A stretch of 64,000 nucleotides of DNA from an uncultured Pelagibacteraceae bacterium (GTDB lineage: Bacteria > Pseudomonadota > Alphaproteobacteria > Pelagibacterales > Pelagibacteraceae): contig CACIRB010000004.1 in the NCBI GenBank assembly GCA_902588925.1, forward strand, positions 1 to 64,000. The letters run 5' to 3'. The translations under genes and the position numbers were made by a program. Under the pieces are notes generated by a model. It searched no databases. It had not been told where the DNA came from and saw nothing but the letters and a program-made list of their open reading frames with translations. Positions 9,323-19,070 of the stretch are shown one piece after another (position 1 is the first letter of the stretch; every line of letters begins with the position of its first letter).

Positions 9323-10383
9323 TTAAAATCGTAAAAAGAGATCAACCATCAAAAGCTATTTTTTTCTTTACACCTGTATTGGCTATTTTTCTAACATTAG
9401 TAGCGGGAGGTTTGATTTTTTTTATTTTAGGTTTTAAACCATTTGAAGCTCTTAAATTTTTTTTCATAATTCCAATTGCAGATAAATATGGTTTTAGCGA
9501 ATTACTATTAAAAGCTACACCGCTTTGTTTAATAGCAATCGGTTTATCTTTTTGCTTTAAAAGCAATAACTGGAATATTGGAGCTGAGGGTCAATTAACT
9601 TTCGGGGCGATAGTTTCTGGGGGAGTTGCATTATTGTTTTATGAGCAAGAAGGGTTTTACATTCTTCCAATAGTAATTTTAGCTGGTGCAATCGGTGGTA
9701 TGCTGTACGCATCAATACCCGCAATCTTAAAAACTTACTTTAATACAAATGAAATATTAGTAAGTCTTATGTTGGTATATGTTTCAAAATTAATTTTGGA
9801 CTATCTTGTTGTAGGTCCTTGGAGCAATCCAGAGGGATTTAATTTTCCTGAAACGAGACAGTTTAGTGACTCAGCTAAACTTCCGCTGTTATTTGAAGGA
9901 CTGAGAATTCACGCAGGAATATTTTTAGCTTTAGCTGCAGTCGTCATTAGTTGGTTTGTTTTTTATAAAACATATTTAGGGTTCCAAATGAAAGTTTCGG
10001 GTTTTAGTTTAAAGACAGCAAAATATGCAGGATACAAAGGTAAAAAAATGATCATCCTCGTTTTTTTAATAAGTGGTGCTTGTGCGGGTCTAGCTGGTGT
10101 TGGAGAAATAACTGGACCTATTGGACAGCTTCACAGAGAAATTTCACCAGATTATGGTTTTACTGCAATAATTGTAGCGTTTTTGGGCCGTTTGCATCCT
10201 GTTGGTATCATCTTTGCATCTCTAGTTGTTGCAATTACTTACCTTGGTGCTGAAACAGCGCAAATATTTATGCAAATACCTAAATATACTGGTCAGGTCT
10301 TTCAAGGAATGATTTTATTTTTTCTTCTTGCATCAGACTATTTACTGTTTTTCAAAATTAAATTTATAGGTTCAAAAAAATGA
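9319..10383 (+). CDS. ABC transporter permease (BMP/nucleoside-type, YufP-like)
   Basis: NWNIGAEGQLTFGAI and AGLAGVGEITG motifs; overlaps preceding ORF. Confidence 0.9.
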   Translation: MIKIVKRDQPSKAIFFFTPVLAIFLTLVAGGLIFFILGFKPFEALKFFFIIPIADKYGFSELLLKATPLCLIAIGLSFCFKSNNWNIGAEGQLTFGAIVSGGVALLFYEQEGFYILPIVILAGAIGGMLYASIPAILKTYFNTNEILVSLMLVYVSKLILDYLVVGPWSNPEGFNFPETRQFSDSAKLPLLFEGLRIHAGIFLALAAVVISWFVFYKTYLGFQMKVSGFSLKTAKYAGYKGKKMIILVFLISGACAGLAGVGEITGPIGQLHREISPDYGFTAIIVAFLGRLHPVGIIFASLVVAITYLGAETAQIFMQIPKYTGQVFQGMILFFLLASDYLLFFKIKFIGSKK

Positions 10384-11312
10384 TCATCGATATAAATTTT
10401 GTTGGACTGATAATTGCATCAATCATGGCTTCTGCTGTTCCTTTGATTTTAGCTTCTTGTGGCGAACTGATTACAGAAAGGTCTGGTGTCTTAAACCTTG
10501 GTGTTGAAGGAATGATGATTATTGGTGCTATTTCAGGTTTTGCATTAATGACTGTTACAGGAAGTTTGATCGTTGCAGTTTTTGGTGCAATGTTAGCTGG
10601 AGTTTTAATTTCAACTATTTTTGCATTCCTTACTCAAACATTAATTACAAATCATGTTGCTACCGGTTTAGCGCTTACCATATTTGGAATTGGCATATCA
10701 GCGATGATAGGAAAAAATTTTGTAGGAATTCCTGGAAAAGAATTTCCTGTTTTATTTGAAAGTTTAAAAGATACAATACCGCTTATAAGTCCAATATTGT
10801 TTGGACATTCAATTGTTTTTTATTTTGCTTTTGCTCTACCTTTCATCACTAGCTATTTTTTAAAAAAAACAAAAATAGGATTAATAGTAAGAGCTGTGGG
10901 AGACTCACCTGAGTCCGCATCTAATCAGGGAATAAATGTTAGGTTAGTTCGTTACGCTTGTATTCTTTACGGAGGCGCAATGAGTGGACTTGCTGGAGCA
11001 TATTTATCAATGATTTATACTCCACAGTGGATTGAAAATATGACAGGCGGTAGGGGCTGGATTGCATTAGCTCTTGTGGTTTTCTCGACATGGAACCCAA
11101 TTAAAATTTTAATTGGAGCAATGATTTTCGGAGGATTGACAATTATTCAATTTCATATGCAAGCAATCGGAGTAAGAATTCCTGTACAATTTTTAACAGC
11201 TCTACCTTACATAGTTACAATAATAGTTTTAGTTGTAATTTCTCGTGATAGTAGAAAAATAAGACTAAGTACTCCAAGTTCTCTGGGGAAATCTTTTCAT
11301 AAAGACAATTAA
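10380..11312 (+). CDS. ABC transporter permease (BMP/nucleoside-type, YufQ-like)
   Basis: GVLNLGVEGMMIIGA and GGAMSGLAGAYLS motifs; overlaps preceding ORF. Confidence 0.9.
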   Translation: MIIDINFVGLIIASIMASAVPLILASCGELITERSGVLNLGVEGMMIIGAISGFALMTVTGSLIVAVFGAMLAGVLISTIFAFLTQTLITNHVATGLALTIFGIGISAMIGKNFVGIPGKEFPVLFESLKDTIPLISPILFGHSIVFYFAFALPFITSYFLKKTKIGLIVRAVGDSPESASNQGINVRLVRYACILYGGAMSGLAGAYLSMIYTPQWIENMTGGRGWIALALVVFSTWNPIKILIGAMIFGGLTIIQFHMQAIGVRIPVQFLTALPYIVTIIVLVVISRDSRKIRLSTPSSLGKSFHKDN

Positions 11313-11389
11313 TTTAAAAATAATCATTTTTTTTTAGATATTTTAATTTAAATTTAAATAATTAAAAAATCAAAAGGGGAAATAAATTT

Positions 11390-12460
11390 ATGCATAAATT
11401 TTTAATTCGTTCTTTCGTCTCTTCTTTAGTTTTATTATTTACATTAACTGTGGCTGCAGTTGCAAAAGATGTTAAAGCAGCATTTGTTTATATTGGTCCA
11501 ACTGGTGACCATGGATGGACATATCAGCATGATGTAGGTAGAAAAGCTGTTGAAGCTGCCGGATTTAAAACAACTTACGTAGAAGGTGTTCCAGAAAGTG
11601 CTGATGCTGAGAGGGTTCTTAGACAATTAGCTAATTCTGGTCATGATGTTATCTTTACAACTAGTTTTGGATACATGAATCCAACTAACAAAGTTGCAAA
11701 GGAGTTTCCAAATGTAAAATTTGAACATGCTACTGGATACAAAAGAGAACATCCAAATGTTTCAACATACGCAGCTAGATTCTACGAAGGTAGAACAATC
11801 TTAGGAACAATTGCTGGAACTATGACAAAATCAAATGTTATCGGTTATGTTGCATCTTTTCCAATTCCTGAAGTTATCAGGGGTATCAATTCATTTACTT
11901 TAGCAGCTCAAAAAGTTAACCCAAATATTAAAACTAAAATTGTTTGGGCTTTCACTTGGTACGATCCAGGTAAAGAAGCAGAGGCAGCAAAAGCTTTAAT
12001 CGATCAAGGTGCTGATGTAATTGCTCAACATACAGATAGTACTGCTATTGTTCAAATGGCTGAAAAAGCTGGAGTATATGCTTTTGGACAAGCAAGTGAT
12101 ATGGACAAGTTCGCTCCTAAAGCTGTATTGACTTCAGTTGAAAACAATTGGGGGCCATACTATGTAGACAGAGTAAAAGCTGTTGCGAACGGTACATGGA
12201 ACCAAAAAGATACTTGGCATGGTATTGGAGATGGTATGGTTGTGATATCAGATTTAGATTCACAAATGCCAGCTGACCTAAGATCAAAAGTTAAAAAACT
12301 TCAGGCAGATTTGGCATCTGGTAAAGTTCATTCTTTCACAGGACCAATTTATGACCAGAAAGGTAATTTAATGGTTGCTGAAGGAAAAACTGCAGATGAT
12401 GGTATGCTTGCAGGAATGATGACTTACGTTAAAGGTGTTGAAGGAGATATACCTAAGTAA
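11390..12460 (+). CDS. BMP family ABC transporter substrate-binding protein
   Basis: Signal peptide, VKAAFVYIGPTGDHGWTYQHDVGR, Bmp/Med family pattern; adjacent to matching ABC genes. Confidence 0.92.
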   Translation: MHKFLIRSFVSSLVLLFTLTVAAVAKDVKAAFVYIGPTGDHGWTYQHDVGRKAVEAAGFKTTYVEGVPESADAERVLRQLANSGHDVIFTTSFGYMNPTNKVAKEFPNVKFEHATGYKREHPNVSTYAARFYEGRTILGTIAGTMTKSNVIGYVASFPIPEVIRGINSFTLAAQKVNPNIKTKIVWAFTWYDPGKEAEAAKALIDQGADVIAQHTDSTAIVQMAEKAGVYAFGQASDMDKFAPKAVLTSVENNWGPYYVDRVKAVANGTWNQKDTWHGIGDGMVVISDLDSQMPADLRSKVKKLQADLASGKVHSFTGPIYDQKGNLMVAEGKTADDGMLAGMMTYVKGVEGDIPK

Positions 12461-12483
12461 TAAGTTTTCATTTAAAAAATTTA

Positions 12484-12514
12484 AAAGGCCGGTTTTTTAA
12501 CTGGCCTTTTTTTT
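12484..12514. terminator. Rho-independent terminator between convergent BMP gene and phosphoribosyltransferase
   Basis: AAAGGCCGGTT-TTTT-AACTGGCCTTT with following T run. Confidence 0.85.
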
Positions 12515-13037
12515 ATATCTGATGTTTTTTTTTGATTTCCTCAATCCTTAATTCTTCATAAATTTCAAAAGGCTGTACTATCCAAGGATTATCTGGAAGT
12601 TTATTTGCACAAAAGTCTGGCTCGAATGTTGATTTCTTTTTTTTAAATAATGTTGCAGTTTTAATGTCTTCTATTTTATCTTTAATAGGTTCATATTTTT
12701 TTAACCAATCTATACTTTTGTTAAAAGTAATTCCTGTGTCAGATAAATCATCACACAAAAGTATTTTTCCACCCATATTAGGTGCTATCGAACTCATTTC
12801 TCTTGAAAAAACAATATCACCCTGCTCATCCTCTACTCCCTTACCACTGTAAGATTCAACTGCAAGATAAGCACATTTTAATTTAAAAATTCTACTCAAA
12901 ACATCTATCATCGGCGCCGCTCCACGCATTATGCCAACTAGTATTGTTGGTTTATATCCACTTTCATCAATTTGGATTGCTAGTTTCTCAACAGTTTTGT
13001 TGTACTCGTCCCAGCTGACAATCATTTTTTCAGACAT
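12513..13037 (-). CDS. Purine (xanthine/hypoxanthine-type) phosphoribosyltransferase
   Basis: PRTase motif ILLCDDLSDTGITF; ILVGIMRGAAPM. Confidence 0.82.
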   Translation of the reverse strand: MSEKMIVSWDEYNKTVEKLAIQIDESGYKPTILVGIMRGAAPMIDVLSRIFKLKCAYLAVESYSGKGVEDEQGDIVFSREMSSIAPNMGGKILLCDDLSDTGITFNKSIDWLKKYEPIKDKIEDIKTATLFKKKKSTFEPDFCANKLPDNPWIVQPFEIYEELRIEEIKKKHQI

Positions 13038-13053
13038 AATTTTTTATATATAG

Positions 13054-13965
13054 TTATTTAAATAATAAAACTAAAACTGCAAGAACGATAAGTGCTATTA
13101 TTGAAGAAATTAAAATATACAACCTATGAATGTTTCTTCCCCTTAAATTAAAATAATGTCTTGCTACACCAGAAATAATTGCAATCGCACATAATATTAA
13201 CCAGTTGTATTGGTGATAAACTAAAAAGCTAGAATGCCCGGAAAGCATTATAAACAAAACTAAAAAAGTTGAATAATTATTGTGAATTGACCGTTGTTTA
13301 GCTGCTAAAGATAAACTCATGTCAAATTTTTCGCCTCTTTCACTACTACTAATTATGTTCATTTGATTAGGTATAATTACTGTAAAAACATTACCAAACA
13401 TATTAGTACCAATGATTAATCCAACACTCAAAATTGCAAATTTAGGTCCAAATAATTTTGTAAGACCAAAAGATACTAGCGTTAACAAAATTATTCCTGT
13501 GGATATAAATAAAATATTATTCTCAATTAATTTTGATTTACATAAAAGATCATAAATGAACCAAGCGACAATCAATGATAAAAGCGAGATAATAATAGCA
13601 TAACTAGGAGGCATTAACAGAACACGCTTATCAACCATTAATACGCCAGCGTTATAATAGTAAATTACAACTAATAGCAACATTCCAGTTACAAAAGTTA
13701 AGTAACTTTGCCATTTGAAGATTACTAATCTATTTAAATAATCTTGTGGAGGAGATGTTTTTAACCTTGAAAGTTTATAAAAAAAACCAGAATGCATGAG
13801 ATATCCTTCACCATCGACATCATCACTTGTTATATTTTTATTTAAATTATTATCTAAATAATTAAATAAAAAACTATTACCTACCCATAAAATTGCAAAT
13901 AATACGTGGCCCCATCTTAGAATAACTTCTAACCATTTTATTGTATAAGGTAAAAATTCCATCAA
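13054..13965 (-). CDS. puuD: PuuD-type integral membrane urate oxidase, lacking the C-terminal cytochrome c domain
   Basis: RWGHVLFAILWVGNSFLFNYLDNNL N-terminus and multi-TM profile; no CxxCH in the 303 aa; sits in urate pathway cluster. Confidence 0.83.
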   Translation of the reverse strand: MMEFLPYTIKWLEVILRWGHVLFAILWVGNSFLFNYLDNNLNKNITSDDVDGEGYLMHSGFFYKLSRLKTSPPQDYLNRLVIFKWQSYLTFVTGMLLLVVIYYYNAGVLMVDKRVLLMPPSYAIIISLLSLIVAWFIYDLLCKSKLIENNILFISTGIILLTLVSFGLTKLFGPKFAILSVGLIIGTNMFGNVFTVIIPNQMNIISSSERGEKFDMSLSLAAKQRSIHNNYSTFLVLFIMLSGHSSFLVYHQYNWLILCAIAIISGVARHYFNLRGRNIHRLYILISSIIALIVLAVLVLLFK

Positions 13966-14432
13966 TATTTTATTTTATCTACTTTTTTATTCCAAATTTC
14001 AAATGCTTTTAAAGCTTCATCTCTAAGCATTTGCACCATTTTAATTTTCCTATCATCAATTTTTTTTGGAATTTCTGAATAAATAAAGGAGTCATCAAAA
14101 TCTATATTTTTTGCATCTTCTCTGGTGTTTGCATAATATATTTTATCTAATCTTGACCAATAAATTGCTGAAAGGCACATCGGGCAAGGTTCGCAAGATG
14201 TATAAATCTCACATCCAGAAAGATCAAAAGTATTTAAATTTTTACAGGCTTCTCGAATTGCTACTATTTCTCCATGGGCAGTTGGATCATTTGAAGAGGT
14301 AACTTTATTTGAACCCTCCGCAATAATCTTATTATCCTTAACTATAACACTTCCAAATGGACCACCAATAGTATTCGCACTATTTATTGAAAGTTCAATT
14401 GCTTTTGCCATAAATTTTTTCTTATCTTCCAT
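13962..14432 (-). CDS. guaD: Guanine deaminase (CDA-fold)
   Basis: AHGEIVAIREACKNLNTFDLSGCEIYTSCEPCPMCLSAIYW; overlaps puuD start. Confidence 0.85.
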   Translation of the reverse strand: MEDKKKFMAKAIELSINSANTIGGPFGSVIVKDNKIIAEGSNKVTSSNDPTAHGEIVAIREACKNLNTFDLSGCEIYTSCEPCPMCLSAIYWSRLDKIYYANTREDAKNIDFDDSFIYSEIPKKIDDRKIKMVQMLRDEALKAFEIWNKKVDKIKY

Positions 14433-14433
14433 T

Positions 14434-16737
14434 TTAATTTTTTATTTTATTTTTAATTTTGTTAATGCTCATTAAAATTCTTTCAGGTGTTGCTGGTGCA
14501 TTAAGTTCTGGCGCAAACTGATAATTTCCAATTGAAGCAACTGCATCTTTAATTGCATAAAAAACACTCATGGCTAGCATCAAAGGAGGTTCACCAGTTG
14601 TTTTTGCTTTATTAACGACTTTTTCTTTATTTAATCCTTCTTTAAAAATTTCTACATTGAATTTTTTTGGAATGTCACTTACTGCAGGTATTTTGTAAGT
14701 CGATGGAGAAAAAGTTGTAATCTGCCCGTCTGATTTCCACTTCAATTCCTCTATTGTTAACCATCCTTGTCCTTGCACAAAACCACCCTCTATCTGGCCC
14801 AGTTCTAGCGCTGGATTTATTGGTTTACCAGCATCATGTAAAATATCTACTCTTTCCAGTATATTTTCACCCGTCAATGTATCTACAGTTACTTCTGAAA
14901 CAGCTGCTCCATAACAAAAGTAATAAAAAGGTCTTCCTCTAAATTTTTTTTTATCAAAATTAATTTTAGGTGTTGAATAGAAGCCAGATGATGAAAGAGA
15001 AATTCTATTTAAATATGCTTCTTGAATTATGCTTTTAAATTCAAATTGTCTGTTTCCAAATATTATAAATTGATCTTTATAGGCTGCCTCTTGATTATAG
15101 ATTTTATATTTTTTCTTAATAAATTTTTCTAAATTTAATTTTATTTTTGCTACTGCATTTAATGCTGCGGCTCCGTTGAGGTCTGTAGTTGATGAAGCGG
15201 CGCTAGCTGATGTATTTGGTACCTTAGCTGTGTTTGTTGATGAAATATGAACTAAATTATATGGTAATCCTAAAGAATTTGCCACTAATTGAGCTATCTT
15301 TGTATGGGTCCCCTGACCCATTTCAATTCCTCCATGATTTAAATGAACACTTCCATCTGTGTAAATATGAACTAAGGCTCCAGCTTGATTTAAATGAATT
15401 GTAGTAAATGAAATACCAAATTTTAAAGGTGTAATGGCTATGCCCTTCTTTTTAAATTTATTTTTTTCGTTAAATTTTCTTATGTCCGAATATCTTTTCT
15501 TGTAATTAGATTTACTTTCTAAATTTTTAAATATTTCATTAATGACATTATCTTCAACAGTCATTCCATAATGTGTTACATTTCTTTTGTCTTTTTGATA
15601 AAAATTTTTCTTTCTAACTTCTATAGGATCTTTTTTTAAATACCTTGCGATATTATCTATAATATTTTCAATAGCCATCATCCCTTGATTTCCACCAAAG
15701 CCTCTAAATGCAGTTGAGGTTGGAATATTTGTTTTACATAAATTATTTATTATCTCGATATCTGAAATATAATATGCATTGTCCACATGAAGCAAAGCTC
15801 TCTCGTTTATTGCTGCTGATAAATCAGGTGACATTCCACAATTAGAAGATAAATTCATTTTTAATCCTTCAATGATACCTTCATCATTAAAACCAACTTC
15901 ATATTCAGATAAAAATTCATGTCGCTTTCCAGTTAAAATTATATCATCATCTCTATCTAATCTTAATTTAACTGGTTGCCCTGATTTTTTTGCCAATAAT
16001 GCACAAATACATGCTGTCATGAAATTTGTTTCCTTTCCTCCAAACCCACCTCCAATTCTTCTAACCTCAACATTTATTGAATTACTTTTTTGATTAAACA
16101 TTTTTGCAATTAGTTGTTGTGTTTCTGATGGATGTTGCGTCGAACTATAAACTAAAAAATTATCATCTTCTTTAGGAACAACAAAAGCTGCCTGGCCCTC
16201 TAAATAAAAGTGCTCTTGGCTTCCAGTTGTAAAATTACCTTTTAAATTGTTTTTTGAATTTGTTATTTTTTTAGAAGGGTTACCTTTTTTAATTTTTCTA
16301 GGTTTAAATAAAAATTGCTTCTTATTTAAAGCTTCTTTTATTGTGATAACTGGTTTTAAATCTTTATAGGTGATTTTGGCTTTCAATACTGCTTTTCTAG
16401 CAAGTTCTGTAGTTGTAGCACCCACAGCAAATAATGGCTGACCAAAAAACTCTACTTTTTTTTTAGGAAAAATTGGATCACCTTCAAAAACTGGACCCAC
16501 ATCATTTCTACCAGGGATATCACTTTGGGTAACTACTGATACCACTCCTTCACTCTTTTTTACTTCAGTTAAATCTATATTTTTGATTATTGCATGAGCT
16601 TTTTTACTTAAACCAATAGCACCATAAATTGTATTGTTTGGTTCATTAATATCATCAGTGTACTCAGCATATCCACTCACATGTTTATAGGCACTATCAT
16701 GTGGTCTTATTTCCTCAATATAGTTCTCTTTACTCAT
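14434..16737 (-). CDS. xdhB: Xanthine dehydrogenase molybdopterin-binding subunit
   Basis: RRIGGGFGGKE, AFRGFGGNQGM, GIEMGQGTHTK, TTGEPPLMLA motifs. Confidence 0.93.
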   Translation of the reverse strand: MSKENYIEEIRPHDSAYKHVSGYAEYTDDINEPNNTIYGAIGLSKKAHAIIKNIDLTEVKKSEGVVSVVTQSDIPGRNDVGPVFEGDPIFPKKKVEFFGQPLFAVGATTTELARKAVLKAKITYKDLKPVITIKEALNKKQFLFKPRKIKKGNPSKKITNSKNNLKGNFTTGSQEHFYLEGQAAFVVPKEDDNFLVYSSTQHPSETQQLIAKMFNQKSNSINVEVRRIGGGFGGKETNFMTACICALLAKKSGQPVKLRLDRDDDIILTGKRHEFLSEYEVGFNDEGIIEGLKMNLSSNCGMSPDLSAAINERALLHVDNAYYISDIEIINNLCKTNIPTSTAFRGFGGNQGMMAIENIIDNIARYLKKDPIEVRKKNFYQKDKRNVTHYGMTVEDNVINEIFKNLESKSNYKKRYSDIRKFNEKNKFKKKGIAITPLKFGISFTTIHLNQAGALVHIYTDGSVHLNHGGIEMGQGTHTKIAQLVANSLGLPYNLVHISSTNTAKVPNTSASAASSTTDLNGAAALNAVAKIKLNLEKFIKKKYKIYNQEAAYKDQFIIFGNRQFEFKSIIQEAYLNRISLSSSGFYSTPKINFDKKKFRGRPFYYFCYGAAVSEVTVDTLTGENILERVDILHDAGKPINPALELGQIEGGFVQGQGWLTIEELKWKSDGQITTFSPSTYKIPAVSDIPKKFNVEIFKEGLNKEKVVNKAKTTGEPPLMLAMSVFYAIKDAVASIGNYQFAPELNAPATPERILMSINKIKNKIKN

Positions 16738-18174
16738 TTAATTTACTCTTGATAACTTTTTAGAATTTATTTCTACAAAACATTTCATCAATAAATTTTT
16801 TGCAATCTCGAGTCTGTATTCTTTGCTAGCTCTCATGTCTCCAATAGGACTTAAATCTTTTTCTAAATAATTTTTTGCTAGATCAAAAGTATTGATGGTA
16901 AGAGGCTTGTTTTTAAGAATTTTTTCGCATGCCTTAGCTCTTTTTGGTACAGCAGCCATACCTCCATATGCAATATAAACCTCTTTAATTTTATTGTTGT
17001 TAATTTCAAAATTAAAAGATCCACAAACAGATGAGATATCATCATCAAATCTTTTTGAGATCTTAAATGCCTTAAAAATATTTTTCTTAAAAAGCGGTAT
17101 TTTTATTGAGTGAATAAATTCATTCTTTTTTAATTTAGTTTTTCTGTAATCAAGGAAAAAATTATTTAAAGGTAAAATTTTTCTTTTATTAAAACTTTGA
17201 ATTAAAACCTCTGCATTCAAAGATAATAGAATTGGTAATGAGTCACCAATTGGAGATGCTGTTGCAATATTGCCGCCTATAGTTCCAACATTTCGAATTT
17301 GAACAGAGCCGTATCTCTTTAAAACCAAATAAAAATCTGGATAGTATTTTTTAATTTCTTTTTCAAATTTTATTAATGGTGTAGCGGAACCAACTTCTAA
17401 ATAATTTTTACTTACCTTTATAAAATCTAATTCGTTAATTTCTTTTAAATCAATCATAAATGGAATTTCTTTTCTTTCTTTTGTAACTTTTAAAGATAAG
17501 TCCGTTCCACCAGCAAGAAAACTAAAATTAGAATGTTTTTTAATTATGTTTTTTAAATCTTTGATGTTTTTTGGTGAAAAATAAATTTTATCATCTTTTT
17601 TAATATAAACATTTTTGGGTTTAATTTTTTTTAATTGCTGAATAACTTTATTTTTATTTTTAGAAAATTGATCATTCTTATTTATCTTATTTAAACTTTT
17701 AGCAGCATCAATTATAGGTCTATAACCAGTACAACGACATAAGTTACCCGATATAGAGTCTGTTATTAATTCATTGTTAAGACTTTTATTATTTTTAAAC
17801 ATTGAAAATAAAGACATAACAAATCCTGGGGTACAGAAACCGCATTGGGAACCATGAAATTTTACCATCGCATCTTGCACTGGGTGAAGTTTTCCATTTT
17901 GAGAAACCAAATCTTCAACAATTATAAGTTGCTTACCATTCAAAGATGGCACAAATGAAATACAAGAATTAATTGCTTTATATTCAATTTTATTGTCGAC
18001 TAATTCACCTAAAACAATTGTGCATGCACCACAACCACCCTCTGAACATCCTTCTTTAGTTCCAGTCTTTTTTAATTCAGTTCTAATATAACTAAGTAAT
18101 GTTTGATTTGGATCGGGATTTTTAATTTCTATAAGCTTATCATTTAACAAAAATTTAACAGAACTTGATATCAC
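16738..18174 (-). CDS. xdhA: Xanthine dehydrogenase small subunit (2Fe-2S and FAD domains)
   Basis: GCSEGGCGACTIVLG, CGFCTPGFVMS, NLCRCTGYRPI; FAD domain FLAGGTDLSL. Confidence 0.93.
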   Translation of the reverse strand: MISSSVKFLLNDKLIEIKNPDPNQTLLSYIRTELKKTGTKEGCSEGGCGACTIVLGELVDNKIEYKAINSCISFVPSLNGKQLIIVEDLVSQNGKLHPVQDAMVKFHGSQCGFCTPGFVMSLFSMFKNNKSLNNELITDSISGNLCRCTGYRPIIDAAKSLNKINKNDQFSKNKNKVIQQLKKIKPKNVYIKKDDKIYFSPKNIKDLKNIIKKHSNFSFLAGGTDLSLKVTKERKEIPFMIDLKEINELDFIKVSKNYLEVGSATPLIKFEKEIKKYYPDFYLVLKRYGSVQIRNVGTIGGNIATASPIGDSLPILLSLNAEVLIQSFNKRKILPLNNFFLDYRKTKLKKNEFIHSIKIPLFKKNIFKAFKISKRFDDDISSVCGSFNFEINNNKIKEVYIAYGGMAAVPKRAKACEKILKNKPLTINTFDLAKNYLEKDLSPIGDMRASKEYRLEIAKNLLMKCFVEINSKKLSRVN

Positions 18175-18525
18175 TTAACTACCTCTATAAGTAGAATAAC
18201 TCCAAGGTGAGACAAGTAAAGGAACATGATAATGCTGTGAAGGATTTGAAATACCAAATCTGATAACAACGTCGTCCAAGAATGGTACATCGCTAGCTGA
18301 AGATGTATTTTTAAAATAATCACCAATATGAAAAACTAATTCGTATTTACCCTTAATAAAAACATCTCCCTCTGCTAATGGGGAATTGGCTCTACCGTCG
18401 TCATTGAGTTTTATTGATGTTAATTTTTTTCGTTCTGAGTTATTAATATAAAACAGGTCAACCAAAATACCTTTGCCAGGTTTACCAGAATATACATCTA
18501 AAACATGAGTTGTGAGCTTTGTCAT
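18175..18525 (-). CDS. uraH: 5-hydroxyisourate hydrolase (transthyretin-like)
   Basis: LTTHVLDVYSGKPG N-terminus and C-terminal YHVPLLVSPWSYSTYRGS. Confidence 0.95.
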   Translation of the reverse strand: MTKLTTHVLDVYSGKPGKGILVDLFYINNSERKKLTSIKLNDDGRANSPLAEGDVFIKGKYELVFHIGDYFKNTSSASDVPFLDDVVIRFGISNPSQHYHVPLLVSPWSYSTYRGS

Positions 18526-18572
18526 AAAATTATAGTATCATTTAATTTCAAACTTAAATTATTTAAAGTTAT
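18526..18572. promoter_or_regulatory. 47-bp divergent intergenic region between uraH and uraD with near-palindrome
   Basis: AACTTAAATTATTTAAAGTT (18551-18570) imperfect inverted repeat; divergent starts either side. Confidence 0.4.
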
Positions 18573-19070
18573 ATGAGAACAATAGATAACATTAACGATC
18601 TAAACAAGTCTGATTTTTTGTCTGTATTTGGTAATGTTTTTGAAAAAACTGAATCAATTGCTGTGGAAGCTTTTGAGTCAAAACCATTTAAAAACTTTGA
18701 AGATATTGTGTTTAAAATGCTTGATATTTATGAAAATTACGAAAAGAACAAAATTTTGGAGATTTTAAATGCACATCCTGAGCTTGCTGTAGCAAAAAAA
18801 ATGACCTCTGAATCTATATCAGAACAAGCCTCTGCAAAATTAAACCAATGTTCTAATGATGAATATGAGGAATTTAAAAAATTAAATTCAGAATATAAAA
18901 AAAAGTTTAATTTTCCTTTTATAATTGCCGTAAAAGGTAAAGATAAACATGAAATACTTATGAATTTTAGACAAAGAATACAAAGTGATGTAGAAAGTGA
19001 ATTCCTTGAAGCAAAAAAACAAGTAAAAAAAATCGCAACCTTTCGTTTGAATGAGATAAACAAAAAATGA
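18573..19070 (+). CDS. uraD: OHCU decarboxylase
   Basis: LNKSDFLSVFGNVFEKT, LNAHPELA, FNFPFIIAVKGK motifs. Confidence 0.9.
   Translation: MRTIDNINDLNKSDFLSVFGNVFEKTESIAVEAFESKPFKNFEDIVFKMLDIYENYEKNKILEILNAHPELAVAKKMTSESISEQASAKLNQCSNDEYEEFKKLNSEYKKKFNFPFIIAVKGKDKHEILMNFRQRIQSDVESEFLEAKKQVKKIATFRLNEINKK

Noticed and set aside
14111-14302. Small + strand ORF antisense to guaD
   Set aside because: Antisense to conserved deaminase; low-complexity translation.
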